Below, piece by piece: positions 37,802-46,753 of a DNA stretch of 64,000 bases (its first letter is position 1; each line of letters begins with the position of its first letter). The DNA lies in the NCBI RefSeq assembly GCF_900107095.1, contig NZ_FNOR01000008.1:113138-177137 (forward strand), written 5' to 3'. Position numbers and translations under genes: made by a program. The notes under the pieces are model-generated. The model was not told the DNA's origin. It saw nothing but the letters and a program-made list of their open reading frames with translations, and made no database searches. The stretch is from Collimonas sp. OK242 (lineage in GTDB: Bacteria; Pseudomonadota; Gammaproteobacteria; Burkholderiales; Burkholderiaceae_D).

Positions 37802-38677
37802 ATGCCTGCGATTTCCGACACTTTTGCAATACCGGCCGGCAGCAGCATTGCCGCGGTATTGAAGCAGGCGCCGCTGAATCCGCTGGAGAACCGCATTCTG
37901 CTGATGCATGTGCTGGGGTTGACACGGATACAGCTGATTACCCAGGACGAGCGGCTTATCGATGCCCTGCAAGCACAACAACTTTCATCCTTGTTTCGAC
38001 GACGCCTGCTGGGCGAGCCGATTGCCTATATCGTCGGCCAGCGCGAATTTTACGGCTTGCAGCTCGAAGTCACGCCAGACGTCTTGATCCCGCGCCCGGA
38101 GACTGAATTGCTGGTCGACCTGGCGTTACAGCATCTGCCTGCTGCCGATGCCGGGAACACGCTGAGCGTGCTTGATCTCGGCACCGGTTCGGGCGCCATC
38201 GCGATTGCCATTGCTCACGGCCGCCCTGACCTGAAGGTGACTGCATTGGATGTCAGCTCCGCTGCGTTGACCGTGGCCAGCCGCAATGCGGCGCGCCACC
38301 TGACGCCAGACCAAACCCGATTGCAGCTATTGCAAAGCAACTGGTATAGCGCGTTGGCGGACCAGCAGTTCGACGTGATCGTTGCCAATCCGCCGTATAT
38401 CGTTGCCGGCGACAGCCATCTCACTCAAGGCGACTTGCGCTTCGAACCGCAGGATGCGCTGACCGACCACGCGGATGGCTTGAGCGCGCTGCGCAGCATT
38501 ATCGACGGCGCCGGCTGTCACCTGAAAGACGGCGGCTGGTTGCTGATGGAACACGGCTACGATCAAGCCTCGGCAGTACGCGCGTTGCTGCAAGCGCAGC
38601 AGTTCGATGCGGTGCAAAGCTGGACGGATATTGCCGCTATCGAACGCGTCAGCGGCGGCAGACATAAAACGCGCTAG
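37802..38677 (+). CDS. prmC: release factor glutamine methyltransferase
   Basis: Methylates the Gln of the GGQ motif in RF1 and RF2; 291 residues. The N-terminal helical domain ends near EPIAYIVGQREFYG. The Rossmann methyltransferase domain has the SAM loop VLDLGTGSGAIAIAIA and the catalytic VANPPYIV (NPPY), with HADGLSALRSIIDGA downstream. Its substrate RF1 is encoded by prfA, two genes upstream. The terminator at 38715-38741 follows. Confidence 0.96.
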   Translation: MPAISDTFAIPAGSSIAAVLKQAPLNPLENRILLMHVLGLTRIQLITQDERLIDALQAQQLSSLFRRRLLGEPIAYIVGQREFYGLQLEVTPDVLIPRPETELLVDLALQHLPAADAGNTLSVLDLGTGSGAIAIAIAHGRPDLKVTALDVSSAALTVASRNAARHLTPDQTRLQLLQSNWYSALADQQFDVIVANPPYIVAGDSHLTQGDLRFEPQDALTDHADGLSALRSIIDGAGCHLKDGGWLLMEHGYDQASAVRALLQAQQFDAVQSWTDIAAIERVSGGRHKTR

Positions 38678-38714
38678 AGTGTCGTAAAGCACACCGGACC
38701 GTAGATCAGAAAAC

Positions 38715-38741
38715 AAAAAAGCGCGGCATGCCGCGCTTTTT
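38715..38741 (+). terminator. bidirectional terminator between prmC and aqpZ
   Basis: GCGCGGC/GCCGCGC is a 16-base perfect palindrome (38721-38736) with six A before and five T after. The convergent genes end 38 and 31 bases away. Confidence 0.9.
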
Positions 38742-38771
38742 CGCATTCCGGCGGAATCGCAAGTCTATCCG

Positions 38772-39467
38772 TCAGTCCTTCTCGCCCCAGATCGCCGGAT
38801 ACACGACACCCGCAATGACTGCGCCAACCAACGGCGCCACCCAGAACAGCCACAGCTGCTGCAAAGCCCAGCCGCCGACAAACAATGCCTGGCTGGTGCT
38901 GCGCGCCGGATTCACCGAAGTATTCGTCACCGGGATGCTGATCAAGTGGATCAAGGTCAGGCACAGACCAATGGCGATCGGAGCAAAACCCGCCGGCGCG
39001 CGCTTGTCTGTAGCTCCCAGAATCACGATCAGGAACATGAAAGTCATTACCGCTTCAGTGATCAGGGCCGCACTCATTGAAAACTGGCCGGGTGAATGTT
39101 CACCATAGCCATTCGCCGCGAAACCGCCGATCTCCCCGCCCGGCTTGCCGGTGGCGATCAGATATAAAATTCCCGCCGCAATGATGCCGCCCGCCACCTG
39201 GGCGACCCAGTAAGGCAGAATTTCGCTTTTCGGGAAACGGCCGGCGGTAGCCAGTCCAAGCGTCACCGCGGGATTCAGATGGCAGCCGGAAATATGGCCG
39301 ATGGCAAATGCCATTGTCAGCACGGTCAAACCGAAAGCCAGTGCGACGCCATGGAAGCCGATGCCGAGCCCTGGAAAACCCGCTGCCAGCACGGCGCTGC
39401 CGCAACCGCCAAGAACCAGCCAGAATGTGCCAAGAGCTTCCGCTCCCAGACGTTTAGAAAGATGCAT
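38772..39467 (-). CDS. aqpZ: aquaporin Z
   Basis: Water channel of 231 residues with six membrane helices. The two pore NPA motifs are visible: HLNPAVTLG near residue 65 and SVNPARS near residue 186. [12 protein letters not shown] and the narrow-pore residues (Phe, His, Arg typical of water-only channels) support AqpZ rather than a glycerol facilitator. The start is the ATG at 39465-39467, preceded by AGGAGT six bases upstream; a longer open frame up to 39581 is unsupported. It is divergent from tex across 392 bases and ends at a terminator shared with prmC. Confidence 0.95.
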   Translation of the reverse strand: MHLSKRLGAEALGTFWLVLGGCGSAVLAAGFPGLGIGFHGVALAFGLTVLTMAFAIGHISGCHLNPAVTLGLATAGRFPKSEILPYWVAQVAGGIIAAGILYLIATGKPGGEIGGFAANGYGEHSPGQFSMSAALITEAVMTFMFLIVILGATDKRAPAGFAPIAIGLCLTLIHLISIPVTNTSVNPARSTSQALFVGGWALQQLWLFWVAPLVGAVIAGVVYPAIWGEKD

Positions 39468-39859
39468 GTTCGACTCCTGAAAAAATACTACCGTGTAAGT
39501 TACCTTATGAGCGACAGACCTTGGATCCGTGCCCCCGCCGCATTCGGCCACAAGCATATTTGCTGACTCATCGACATACAAGAAAAAAATACTTATTTAA
39601 CAATATTTTTCATTTACAACCCATCTCCATCCATTCTTGACGGACTAGTCCGACAGTTGACTATCCGGCATGGCGCAAATAATACCATCGGGAAACACTC
39701 CATGGCGATATGACGATGCAGCTGTCATTTAGCCAACCGAGACTCAGTTGACTACTCAGTTGCGTATTTTCCGGCCGATTTCTTTTCGGACTGTCAAGAC
39801 TGGCGGAATTATCTGGATTGCGTATCATCCAACGCTTGATTTCATTCTTAAGAATCCTC
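39468..39859. other. aqpZ/tex divergent region (392 bases)
   Basis: AT-rich. It contains a perfect 12-base palindrome CGGACTAGTCCG (39641-39652). I find no near-consensus promoter in either direction; TATCAT near 39824 could be a tex -10. No gene is seen. Confidence 0.55.
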
Positions 39860-42202
39860 ATGCTGCCTTCGATCGAACAACGTCTCGCCCTTGAACTTGC
39901 CGCCAAACCGGCGCAAGTCGCCGCTGCCGTAGCCCTTCTGGACGAAGGCGCCACCGTGCCTTTTATCGCTCGCTACCGCAAGGAAGCCACAGGCGGCCTG
40001 GACGATATCCAACTGCGCTTGCTGGAAGAGCGCCTGCGTTACCTGCGCGAACTGGAAGTGCGCCGCGGCGCGATCCTGGCGTCGATTGAGGAACAAGGGA
40101 AAATGACCCCGGCACTGCTGCAGGCAATTACCCTGGCGGAAGACAAAACCCGGCTCGAAGACTTGTACCTGCCATACAAACTCAAACGCCGCACCAAGGC
40201 GCAAATCGCCGCAGAAGCCGGTTTGACCGCGTTGGCGGATGCACTGCTGGCCGATCCCGATCTGAACCCAGAACAAGAAGCCGACAAATACCTGAAGCCG
40301 GCGTTCAGCACCGACAGCGGCGACAATCCCGGCGTCGCCGACGCCAAGGCGGCACTCGATGGCGCCCGCCAAATCCTGATGGAGCGTTTTTCGGAAGACG
40401 CCGCGCTGTTGCAGGCGCTGCGCGAATATCTGACCGAACACGGGGTAGTTGAATCGAAAGTGGTGGAAGGCAAGCAGGACGCAGGCGAAAAATTCGCCGA
40501 CTACTTCGATTACTCCGAAACCATAGGCACCATTCCATCGCATCGGGCGCTGGCGCTGTTCCGCGGCCGCCGCGAAGAAATCCTGAATGTCGTGCTGCGC
40601 CTCGACACCGAGGAGGAAAAACCGAAATGGGATGCTCCGCACAATCCGTGCGAAGGACGCATCGCCGCCCGCTTTGGCATCAGCAACAAGAATCGCAGCG
40701 CCGATAAATGGCTGAGCGATACGGTTCGCTGGAGCTGGCGCGTCAAGGTTTTCATGCATCTGGAAACCGAGCTGATGACGAAATTGCGGGAAAAAGCCGA
40801 GGTCGAGGCGATCAACGTCTTTGCGCTCAACCTGAAAGCATTGCTGCTGGCGGCGCCAGCCGGACCGCGCGCCACCATGGGGCTCGACCCTGGCCTGCGC
40901 ACCGGCGTCAAGGTGGCGGTGATCGACGCCACCGGCAAGGTGGTAGACACCACCGCGATCTATCCGCACCAGCCGCGCAATGACTGGGACGGCTCACTGC
41001 ATACGCTGGCGCAGCTGGCGGAAAAGCATAAGGTATCGCTGATTTCGATCGGCAACGGCACCGCTTCGCGTGAAACCGACAAGCTGGCGCAAGATCTGAT
41101 CAAGCTGCGGCCGGAATTGAAGCTGACCAAGATCGTGGTGTCGGAAGCCGGCGCCTCGGTCTACTCGGCCTCCGAGTTCGCCTCGCGCGAATTGCCGGAC
41201 ATGGATGTCTCGCTGCGCGGTGCGGTGTCGATCGCGCGCCGCCTGCAGGATCCGCTGGCGGAACTGGTCAAGATCGATCCGAAATCGATCGGCGTCGGCC
41301 AGTATCAGCATGACGTCGGCCAGACCCAGCTGGCGCGCTCGCTGGATGCGGTGGTGGAAGATTGCGTGAATGCGGTCGGAGTGGACGTCAACACCGCATC
41401 GGCGCCGCTGCTGGCGCGGGTCTCCGGACTGAACGCCAGCGTCGCCCAGAGCATCGTCACTTATCGCGACATGAAGGGCATGTTCGGCTCGCGCGCTGCG
41501 CTGCGCGATGTGCCGCGGCTGGGTGATAAAACTTTCGAGCAGGCGGCCGGATTCTTGCGCATCATGAATGGCGACAATCCATTGGACGGCTCGGCTGTCC
41601 ATCCGGAATCCTACCCGCTGGTGGAAAAAATCCTGGCCGACATCAAGAAAGACGTCAAGGGCGTGATCGGCGACAGCAAATTGCTGACCTCACTCAACCC
41701 GGCCAAATATGCCGATGACAAATTCGGTGTGCCGACCATCGCCGACATCCTCAAGGAACTGGAAAAACCGGGCCGCGATCCGCGTCCGGAATTCACCACG
41801 GCTACCTTCAAGGATGGCGTCGAAGAAATTCGCGATCTGCGGCCTGACATGATTCTGGAAGGCGTGGTCACCAATGTGGCGGCGTTTGGCGCATTTGTCG
41901 ATATCGGCGTGCATCAGGATGGCCTGGTGCATATTTCCGCACTCTCCAACACCTTCGTCAAGGATCCGCACAGCGTCGTCAAAGCCGGCCAGGTGGTGAA
42001 AGTCAAAGTGCTGGAAGTCGACGAAAAGCGCAAACGTATCGCGCTGACCATGCGTTTGACCGATAACGCACCGGTTGCCGGCGCCAAACCGGAGCAGCGT
42101 GCAGACCGCAACGACGCCAAGCGCATGTCGCAGCAACGTCAAGCAGCAGCGGCGCCGGCAAACGGCGCCATGGCAGCGGCCTTTGCGAAGTTGAAGGGAT
42201 AG
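39860..42202 (+). CDS. tex: Tex family RNA-binding transcription accessory protein
   Basis: A 780-residue nucleic-acid-binding protein. The Tex N-terminal helical region ([53 protein letters not shown]), a YqgF-type domain ([20 protein letters not shown]), helix-hairpin-helix motifs ([18 protein letters not shown]) and a C-terminal S1 domain ([30 protein letters not shown]) occur in the usual order. The start is the ATG at 39860, at which family similarity begins; the frame runs 14 codons further upstream. It acts in transcription or RNA turnover; the exact role is debated. A GC-rich hairpin without a T-run (about 42222-42253) follows. Confidence 0.96.
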   Translation: MLPSIEQRLALELAAKPAQVAAAVALLDEGATVPFIARYRKEATGGLDDIQLRLLEERLRYLRELEVRRGAILASIEEQGKMTPALLQAITLAEDKTRLEDLYLPYKLKRRTKAQIAAEAGLTALADALLADPDLNPEQEADKYLKPAFSTDSGDNPGVADAKAALDGARQILMERFSEDAALLQALREYLTEHGVVESKVVEGKQDAGEKFADYFDYSETIGTIPSHRALALFRGRREEILNVVLRLDTEEEKPKWDAPHNPCEGRIAARFGISNKNRSADKWLSDTVRWSWRVKVFMHLETELMTKLREKAEVEAINVFALNLKALLLAAPAGPRATMGLDPGLRTGVKVAVIDATGKVVDTTAIYPHQPRNDWDGSLHTLAQLAEKHKVSLISIGNGTASRETDKLAQDLIKLRPELKLTKIVVSEAGASVYSASEFASRELPDMDVSLRGAVSIARRLQDPLAELVKIDPKSIGVGQYQHDVGQTQLARSLDAVVEDCVNAVGVDVNTASAPLLARVSGLNASVAQSIVTYRDMKGMFGSRAALRDVPRLGDKTFEQAAGFLRIMNGDNPLDGSAVHPESYPLVEKILADIKKDVKGVIGDSKLLTSLNPAKYADDKFGVPTIADILKELEKPGRDPRPEFTTATFKDGVEEIRDLRPDMILEGVVTNVAAFGAFVDIGVHQDGLVHISALSNTFVKDPHSVVKAGQVVKVKVLEVDEKRKRIALTMRLTDNAPVAGAKPEQRADRNDAKRMSQQRQAAAAPANGAMAAAFAKLKG

Positions 42203-42363
42203 CAATATCTTTGCGATCGGATGGCTCCGCCCTGCGCCAAGGCGGGGCGGGGCCGTTCTGTGTCGCCGCTACCAAACCAAACAAGAGCCAATTTAGTGCC
42301 GACGGGCCTTAGGGCGTGTTGCCATATGATTTGGGAGATGCGTTCAAACCACGGCTGTCATCG

Positions 42364-42369
42364 TATAAT
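42364..42369 (+). promoter_or_regulatory. -10 element of ispB
   Basis: A perfect TATAAT lies 32 bases before the TTG start of ispB. The -35 region (around CGTTCA, 17 bases upstream) is weak, so only the -10 is called. Confidence 0.5.
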
Positions 42370-42401
42370 CACGGCACAATCGATTTCCAACAGGTTTTAT
42401 T

Positions 42402-43391
42402 TTGTCAGCCGCTCCCAACACTTCATCCTCACAATTCATGATGTCCCCGATCGCGGCCGATATGGAAGCGGTCAATGCAGTGATTCGCCGGCAATTGCAT
42501 TCCGAAGTGCCGCTGGTGAACCAGATCGCCGAATACATCATCAGCGCCGGCGGCAAGCGCCTGCGCCCGGTGCTGGTCCTGCTGATGGCCCAGGCGTACG
42601 GCTATGGCGGCGACAAACACCACGAACTGGCAGCGGTGATCGAATTCATTCATACCGCCACCTTGCTGCACGACGATGTGGTCGACGAATCGTCCTTGCG
42701 GCGCGGGCGCCAGACCGCCAATGCGCTGTTCGGCAATGCGGCCTCGGTGCTGGTTGGCGATTTCCTGTATTCACGCGCCTTTCAGATGATGGTAGCGGTC
42801 GATAATGCGCGCGTGATGCAGATCGTCGCAGACGCCACCAACGTCATTGCGGAGGGCGAAGTGCTGCAATTGCTGAACATGCACAATCCGGACGTCTCCG
42901 AAGAAAACTACCTGCAGGTGATACGCTCCAAGACCGCCAAGTTGTTTGAAGCGGCGGCTCAGCTCGGTGTCTTGATTGCCGGCGCCGGCGACGATGTGAT
43001 TGAAGCCGCAGGCGAATACGGCCGTTCGCTTGGCACCGCGTTCCAGCTGATCGACGATGTCCTGGATTATTCCGGCAACGCCAGCGATATCGGCAAGAAT
43101 GTCGGCGACGACCTGCGCGAAGGCAAGCCAACCCTGCCGCTGATCTACCTGATGGAACATGGCACTCCCGAACAACAGGCGCTGGTGCGCAGTTGTATCG
43201 AGAATGGCGATGAACAGCACTTCGATGAAATCCTGGCTGCCATTACCAGTTCAGGTGCATTGGACTACACGCGGCACGAAGCCGAGAAAGCCGCGCAGCG
43301 GGCGGCGGCGGCGATCTCAGGGTTGCCAAATAGTCAGTTCAAAGATTCTTTGCTACAATTATCAGCATTCGCAGTGGATCGGAATCACTGA
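42402..43391 (+). CDS. ispB: octaprenyl diphosphate synthase
   Basis: Makes the C40 side chain of ubiquinone-8; 329 residues. Both aspartate-rich motifs of trans-prenyltransferases are present: LLHDDVVDES (residues about 87-96) and LIDDVLDYSG (about 212-221). GGKRLRPVLVLL is the KRxRP-type substrate loop. The start is TTG at 42402, with CAGG seven bases upstream; the ATG codons at 42438-42441 have no ribosome binding site. It precedes tRNA-Pro by 80 bases. In many Burkholderiales ispB faces rplU directly; here 22 kb separate them. Confidence 0.95.
   Translation: MSAAPNTSSSQFMMSPIAADMEAVNAVIRRQLHSEVPLVNQIAEYIISAGGKRLRPVLVLLMAQAYGYGGDKHHELAAVIEFIHTATLLHDDVVDESSLRRGRQTANALFGNAASVLVGDFLYSRAFQMMVAVDNARVMQIVADATNVIAEGEVLQLLNMHNPDVSEENYLQVIRSKTAKLFEAAAQLGVLIAGAGDDVIEAAGEYGRSLGTAFQLIDDVLDYSGNASDIGKNVGDDLREGKPTLPLIYLMEHGTPEQQALVRSCIENGDEQHFDEILAAITSSGALDYTRHEAEKAAQRAAAAISGLPNSQFKDSLLQLSAFAVDRNH
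43331..43359 (+). promoter_or_regulatory. candidate promoter of tRNA-Pro, inside the end of ispB
   Basis: TAGTCA (43331-43336), 17 bases, then an extended -10, TGCTACAAT (hexamer 43354-43359). The -10 region TTTGCTAYAMT is the same as that of the tRNA-Phe promoter. It would start transcription near 43366, about 106 bases before the mature tRNA. Confidence 0.55.
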
Positions 43392-43446
43392 GAATTCAGC
43401 AAGGGGACTGTCGCATCGGCGCAGAGCGGATCGGCGGCCCAAAAAC

Positions 43447-43466
43447 CTGCTCAAGTCATTGAGCAG
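43447..43466 (+). other. perfect hairpin just upstream of tRNA-Pro
   Basis: CTGCTCAA/TTGAGCAG with a four-base GTCA loop, ending five bases before the tRNA. There is no T-run, so it is not a typical terminator. It could guide 5' processing or pause polymerase. Confidence 0.6.
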
Positions 43467-43471
43467 CTAGA

Positions 43472-43548
43472 CGGGGTGTAGCTTAGCCTGGTAGAGCGCT
43501 ACGTTCGGGACGTAGAGGCCGGAGGTTCGAATCCTCTCACCCCGACCA
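43472..43548 (+). tRNA. tRNA-Pro (CGG)
   Basis: A 77-base cloverleaf. The acceptor stem CGGGGTG pairs with CACCCCG, the D loop contains AGCCTGGTAG, the anticodon arm is CTACG-TTCGGGA-CGTAG with anticodon CGG, and the T arm contains GGTTCGAATCC. The 3' CCA is encoded. It sits between ispB and a CBS-domain transporter, 52 bases before the latter's start. Confidence 0.97.
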
Positions 43549-43600
43549 GTCGACACGTTGGCTGGTTAACCTTTTTAACCTTTCATCTTACGGTGACCCT

Positions 43601-44890
43601 TTGGATGCCGTGCCCATATGGGTGCAGATTCTTGCACTAGTTGTACTCATCTTCCTGTCGGCTTTTTTTGCAATGGCGGAAACCGCTCTGGTGGCCGCCA
43701 ACAAGCATCGTCTGCGCCATCTGGCCAAGCGCGGCAGCAAGGCAGCCGCTACCACGCTGTGGCTGCTCGAACGCACCGATAAACTGCTGTCGCTGATCCT
43801 GATCGTCAATACCCTGGTCAACGCCCTGGCCACTGCATTGGTGACGGCGATTGCCATCACGACATTCGGCAATCATCAGAAAGTGATCACTGTCGCCACT
43901 GCGGCGGTTGCCTTCCTCCTGATCGTATTTGCCGAAATTACGCCGAAAGTGATAGGCGCGACGTATCCCGAACGCATTGCCTTGCCGACCAGCTTCGTGC
44001 TCAAGCCATTGATGGCGCTGGCCAAGCCGCTGATCTGGTTCGTCAATCTGTTCGTATCGTCTATCCTGAAGGTCCTGCATATCAAAACCGGCAAACACGC
44101 GCAGGAACAGCGGGTGTCGCCGGAAGAGCTGCGCTCCATCGTGCTGGAAGGCAGCAATTTCATGCCACAAAAGCACAAGAGCATTTTGCTGAATTTGTTC
44201 GATCTGGAAAAAATTTCGGTGGAAGACGTCATGACGCCGAGAGCACAAGTCGAAGCACTGAATTTGTCAGCCTCGGTGGAGGATATCAAACATCAGCTGA
44301 CCACCTGCTATCACAACAAATTGCCGGTATATGAAGGCGAAATCAACCAGATCGTTGGTATTTTGCATGTGCGCAAGGCAATGGCATTACTGAATCAGGA
44401 AGAAGAACTGACGGTCGAGCATTTTCGCCAGCTGCTCACCACGCCTTACTTCGTGCCGGAAGACACCGACGTATTCACGCAATTGCAATATTTCCAGGAA
44501 AACCATGAGCGCCTGGGCATCATCGTCGACGAGTACGGCGAGGTGCAGGGACTGGTGACCCTGGAAGACATCATTGAAGAAATGATTGGCGAATTCACCA
44601 CCTCCAAGCCGGGAGCCGCGCGTGCCGACAGTTTTTCCTGGAATCCGCAAGGGCAATGCCTGCTCGAAGGCGCAACTACCCTGCGGGATATCAACAAGCG
44701 CCTCGGTTTGAATTTCCCGCTCGATGGTCCCAAGACCTTGAATGGCCTGTTACTGGAATGGCTACAGGATATTCCCGACAATAACGTCAGCCTGAAAATT
44801 GCCGGATGCATCATAGAAATCGTGCAAGTGCAAAACCAGGCGATCAAGGTTGCCAAACTGATGCGGCCGAATAAACTACAAGAACATTAA
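43601..44890 (+). CDS. HlyC/CorC family transporter (DUF21 and CBS domains)
   Basis: A 429-residue membrane protein of the CNNM/CorC class, linked to magnesium or cobalt efflux. The N-terminal DUF21 region has four helices (VPIWVQILALVVLIFLSAFFAMAETALVAANKHRLRHL, then LLSLILIVNTLVNALATALV), a CBS pair (about 205-330, VEDVMTPRAQVEALNL and GIIVDEYGEVQGLVTLEDIIEEMIGEF) and a C-terminal CorC/HlyC domain. The frame opens with TTG at 43601, followed by an in-frame GTG at 43610. No ATG precedes the first helix, so the start is a TTG or GTG; I use TTG, with GGTGA upstream. The substrate is inferred from the family. Confidence 0.93.
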   Translation: MDAVPIWVQILALVVLIFLSAFFAMAETALVAANKHRLRHLAKRGSKAAATTLWLLERTDKLLSLILIVNTLVNALATALVTAIAITTFGNHQKVITVATAAVAFLLIVFAEITPKVIGATYPERIALPTSFVLKPLMALAKPLIWFVNLFVSSILKVLHIKTGKHAQEQRVSPEELRSIVLEGSNFMPQKHKSILLNLFDLEKISVEDVMTPRAQVEALNLSASVEDIKHQLTTCYHNKLPVYEGEINQIVGILHVRKAMALLNQEEELTVEHFRQLLTTPYFVPEDTDVFTQLQYFQENHERLGIIVDEYGEVQGLVTLEDIIEEMIGEFTTSKPGAARADSFSWNPQGQCLLEGATTLRDINKRLGLNFPLDGPKTLNGLLLEWLQDIPDNNVSLKIAGCIIEIVQVQNQAIKVAKLMRPNKLQEH

Positions 44891-45013
44891 AAACACTGCC
44901 CAACAGCAACTTTTACGACACATTTCTTCACAAATCCTTTACAAGTGAGTTTCCCCTAGGGCATCATTGGTCGGTTCGAATGGTTCGGCACATCTTTTGG
45001 TATTGACCCCTCT

Positions 45014-46738
45014 ATGGCAGCAGTATTTCCCAACACCAGTTCCACTAGTCCGATCTCCGGACTTGCCCGTGCATTGCTGCAAGCCGGACGTCTGTCGGCG
45101 CCACAGATCGAGTTCCTGCACAAGAAATCAAGCGACAGCCGGACACCGTTTATCGCCGCCTTGCTGGAAAGCGGCCACTTGGATGCGCGTTCGCTCGCCC
45201 TGTTTTGCGCCGAGACCTTCGGCTATCCGCAGCTAGACCTGAGCGTGCTCAATTTAAGCACGCTGCCGGAAAAAGCCATCGACGCCAAACTGATGGAAAG
45301 TCATTCGGTGCTGGCGCTGGCGAAGCGCGGCAACAAGATCTACGTTGCACTGTCCGACCCGACCAATGTCCAGGCGCTGGACCAGATCAAGTTTCAAACC
45401 GAGCTGACGGTTGAGCCTATCATCGTCGAGCATCCGATCCTGCTCAGGCAGATTCAGAAGCTGGTCAAATCGGCCGAACAAAGCCTCAACGAGATGGTCG
45501 GCGACGAACAGGAAATCAATTTCGTCGAAGAAGATGCGGCAAGTGTGGCAGACGCGGCAGCCACGGATGTTGACGATGCGCCGGTAGTCCGCTTCTTGCA
45601 AAAAATCTTGACCGACGCCATCAACCAAGGTGCATCCGACTTGCACTTCGAGCCGTTTGAAAAATTCTACCGGATCCGCTTCCGGGTCGATGGCGTATTG
45701 CGCGACATGGCGCAGCCGCCGCTGTCTATCAAGGAAAAACTGGCGTCCCGCATCAAGGTGATCTCCAAGCTGGATATTTCCGAAAAACGGGTGCCGCAAG
45801 ACGGCCGCATGCGCCTAGTCGTATCCAAAACCCGTGCGATCGATTTCCGGGTCAGCACCTTGCCGACCTTGTTTGGCGAAAAAATCGTGATGCGTATCCT
45901 GGATCCTAGCCAGGCTCAGATGGGGATTGATGCGCTGGGTTACGATCCGGATCAAAAAGCCATTTTGATGGACGCCATTCAACGTCCGTACGGAATGGTG
46001 CTGGTGACCGGCCCGACCGGCTCCGGTAAAACCGTATCGCTGTATACCTGCCTGAACATCCTGAACCAGCCCGGCATCAATATTTCCACCGCTGAAGATC
46101 CTGCCGAAATCAATTTGCCCGGGGTCAACCAGGTCAATATCAACGACCGCGCCGGCCTGACTTTTCCAGTGGCGCTGAAAGCCTTCCTGCGGCAGGATCC
46201 CGACATCATCATGGTTGGTGAAATCCGCGACCTGGAAACCGCCGACATCTCGATCAAGGCAGCGCAAACCGGTCACATGGTGTTTTCCACGCTGCATACC
46301 AACGATGCGCCATCGACCCTGACACGCTTGATGAATATGGGTGTGCCGGCCTTCAATATCGCTTCGTCGGTGATCCTGATCACCGCACAACGGCTGGCGC
46401 GTCGCCTGTGCAGCTGCAAACAGCCGATTACTCTCCAGGAAGAAGCCTTGCTCGAAGCAGGGTTCACCGAAGATGACATCGACGGCAGCTGGATGCCTTA
46501 CAAGGCGGTCGGTTGCGAACGCTGCAACGGCACCGGCTACAAGGGACGGGTCGGCATCTATCAAATCATGCCGATTACAGAAGAAATAGAACGCATTATC
46601 CTGGCGCACGGCACGGCGCTGGAAATCGAAGCACAGGCGAAGCGCGAGGGTGTCAATACCTTGCGGATGTCGGGATTAGTGAAAGTTAAACAAGGGCTGA
46701 CCAGCCTCGAAGAAGTGCTTGGCTGCACCAATATCTAA
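45014..46738 (+). CDS. pilB: type IV pilus assembly ATPase PilB
   Basis: Cytoplasmic hexameric motor that drives pilus extension, 574 residues. An N-terminal MshEN domain (about 50-170) precedes the GspE/PilB ATPase domain: Walker A GPTGSGKTVSLY near residue 335, the Asp box HFEPFEKFYRIRFRVDGVLRD, Walker B IIMVGEIRDLETADI, His box GHMVFSTLHTNDAP. A tetracysteine zinc motif is present near residue 460 (CSCKQ and CERCNGTGYKG). It is first in the pilB-pilC-pilD cluster, with 15 bases to pilC. The ribosome binding site is weak. Confidence 0.96.
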   Translation: MAAVFPNTSSTSPISGLARALLQAGRLSAPQIEFLHKKSSDSRTPFIAALLESGHLDARSLALFCAETFGYPQLDLSVLNLSTLPEKAIDAKLMESHSVLALAKRGNKIYVALSDPTNVQALDQIKFQTELTVEPIIVEHPILLRQIQKLVKSAEQSLNEMVGDEQEINFVEEDAASVADAAATDVDDAPVVRFLQKILTDAINQGASDLHFEPFEKFYRIRFRVDGVLRDMAQPPLSIKEKLASRIKVISKLDISEKRVPQDGRMRLVVSKTRAIDFRVSTLPTLFGEKIVMRILDPSQAQMGIDALGYDPDQKAILMDAIQRPYGMVLVTGPTGSGKTVSLYTCLNILNQPGINISTAEDPAEINLPGVNQVNINDRAGLTFPVALKAFLRQDPDIIMVGEIRDLETADISIKAAQTGHMVFSTLHTNDAPSTLTRLMNMGVPAFNIASSVILITAQRLARRLCSCKQPITLQEEALLEAGFTEDDIDGSWMPYKAVGCERCNGTGYKGRVGIYQIMPITEEIERIILAHGTALEIEAQAKREGVNTLRMSGLVKVKQGLTSLEEVLGCTNI

Positions 46739-46753
46739 TTAGGGGAATAGTTC

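Noticed and set aside
39468-39581. Longer N-terminus of aquaporin
   Set aside because: The upstream frame is polar and lacks a ribosome binding site, whereas the ATG at 39467 has AGGAGT at the right distance and starts at the family's first helix.
44986-45001. Sigma-54 promoter-like sequence CGGCAC-N5-TTGG just before pilB
   Set aside because: The -12 element reads GG instead of GC, and transcription would start about two bases before the ATG, leaving no room for a ribosome binding site.
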